Assembly (NCBI RefSeq): GCF_907164915.1
Contig: NC_061870.1
Coordinates: forward strand, 25,891,348-25,955,347
Reading direction: 5' to 3'
Source: Impatiens glandulifera
Lineage: Eukaryota > Streptophyta > Magnoliopsida > Ericales > Balsaminaceae
Length of the DNA stretch: 64,000 bases
Shown: positions 63,964 through 64,000 of the stretch, piece after piece
Position numbering within the stretch: position 1 is the stretch's first letter
Layout of the letters: the number at the start of each line of letters is the position of its first letter
The notes under the pieces: model-generated
What the model saw: only the letters and a program-made list of their open reading frames with translations
What the model was told of the DNA's origin: nothing
Databases searched by the model: none
Made by a program: the position numbers and the translations under genes

Positions 63964-63968
63964 TTTTA
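63964..63968. repeat. right target duplication TTTTA
   Basis: Matches 61639-61643. The LINE continues directly after it. Confidence 0.7.
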
Positions 63969-64000
63969 TGTTAGACTATTTGGTTTAAAATGAACTGTAT
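63969..64000 (+). pseudogene. LINE continuation after the TRIM-like pair
   Basis: TGTTAGACTATTTGGTTT.. continues the interrupted ORF2 C-terminus; the copies at 15.8 and 16.8 kb have the same words at this point. Truncated by the window edge. Confidence 0.7.

Overview
This window looks like plant nuclear DNA from a eudicot, probably an asterid-type genome. It is very AT-rich. Coding islands are small and GC-richer, plant-type GT-AG introns are present, and the recognisable proteins are plant-specific (a class B heat-shock factor, zeaxanthin epoxidase, DUF1645 and DUF1685 proteins). The species cannot be fixed from sequence alone. There are no bacterial-style operons and no CRISPR arrays.

Five real protein genes are spread over 64 kb. 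A DUF1645-type small protein lies at 4768-5178 (-). A class B heat-shock factor of the HSFB1/TBF1 type lies at 8813-10508 (-), two exons, 299 aa, and its leader carries two upstream ORFs, one of which is the conserved peptide uORF of this family. A DUF1685 protein lies at 23519-24100 (-), two exons, 165 aa. An intronless 392-aa protein with a SUKH/KNR4-SMI1-like fold lies at 38419-39597 (+). A complete zeaxanthin epoxidase gene lies at 53085-56189 (-); its 15 exons were reconstructed here in an unbroken frame of 660 aa. A possible last-exon tail of a sixth gene touches the left edge. The genes are unrelated neighbours, although HSFB1 (stress and translation-regulated defence) and ZEP (xanthophyll cycle, abscisic acid precursor) both belong to stress physiology.

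The long spaces are a graveyard of transposable elements. (i) At least nine 3'-truncated LINE copies are present, in two tail subfamilies. (ii) A MULE/MuDR transposase pseudogene lies at about 41.2-43.1 kb. (iii) A 950-bp foldback element at 49567-50516 has an 11-bp target duplication. (iv) Two non-autonomous Helitrons, near 31.5-32.1 kb and at 51211-51959, are built from tandem units that contain tRNA-like sequence. (v) One hAT-like MITE is clear and three are Tourist-like. (vi) tRNA-derived SINE remnants occur. (vii) A family of tiny LTR retrotransposons (TRIM-like) has one decayed copy at about 48.2-49.1 kb. Its most striking form is a tail-to-tail inverted pair at 61644-63963 inserted into a LINE with one 5-bp target duplication around the whole pair. 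(viii) An LTR/PBS-like tandem array lies at 37.4-38.2 kb. Long (TA)n tracts lie at TE ends.

I found no clearly new molecular system. The best leads are the HSFB1 upstream-ORF cassette with a four-box heat-shock element, the inverted TRIM pair, the Helitrons with captured tRNA-like units, and the PBS-bearing tandem array.
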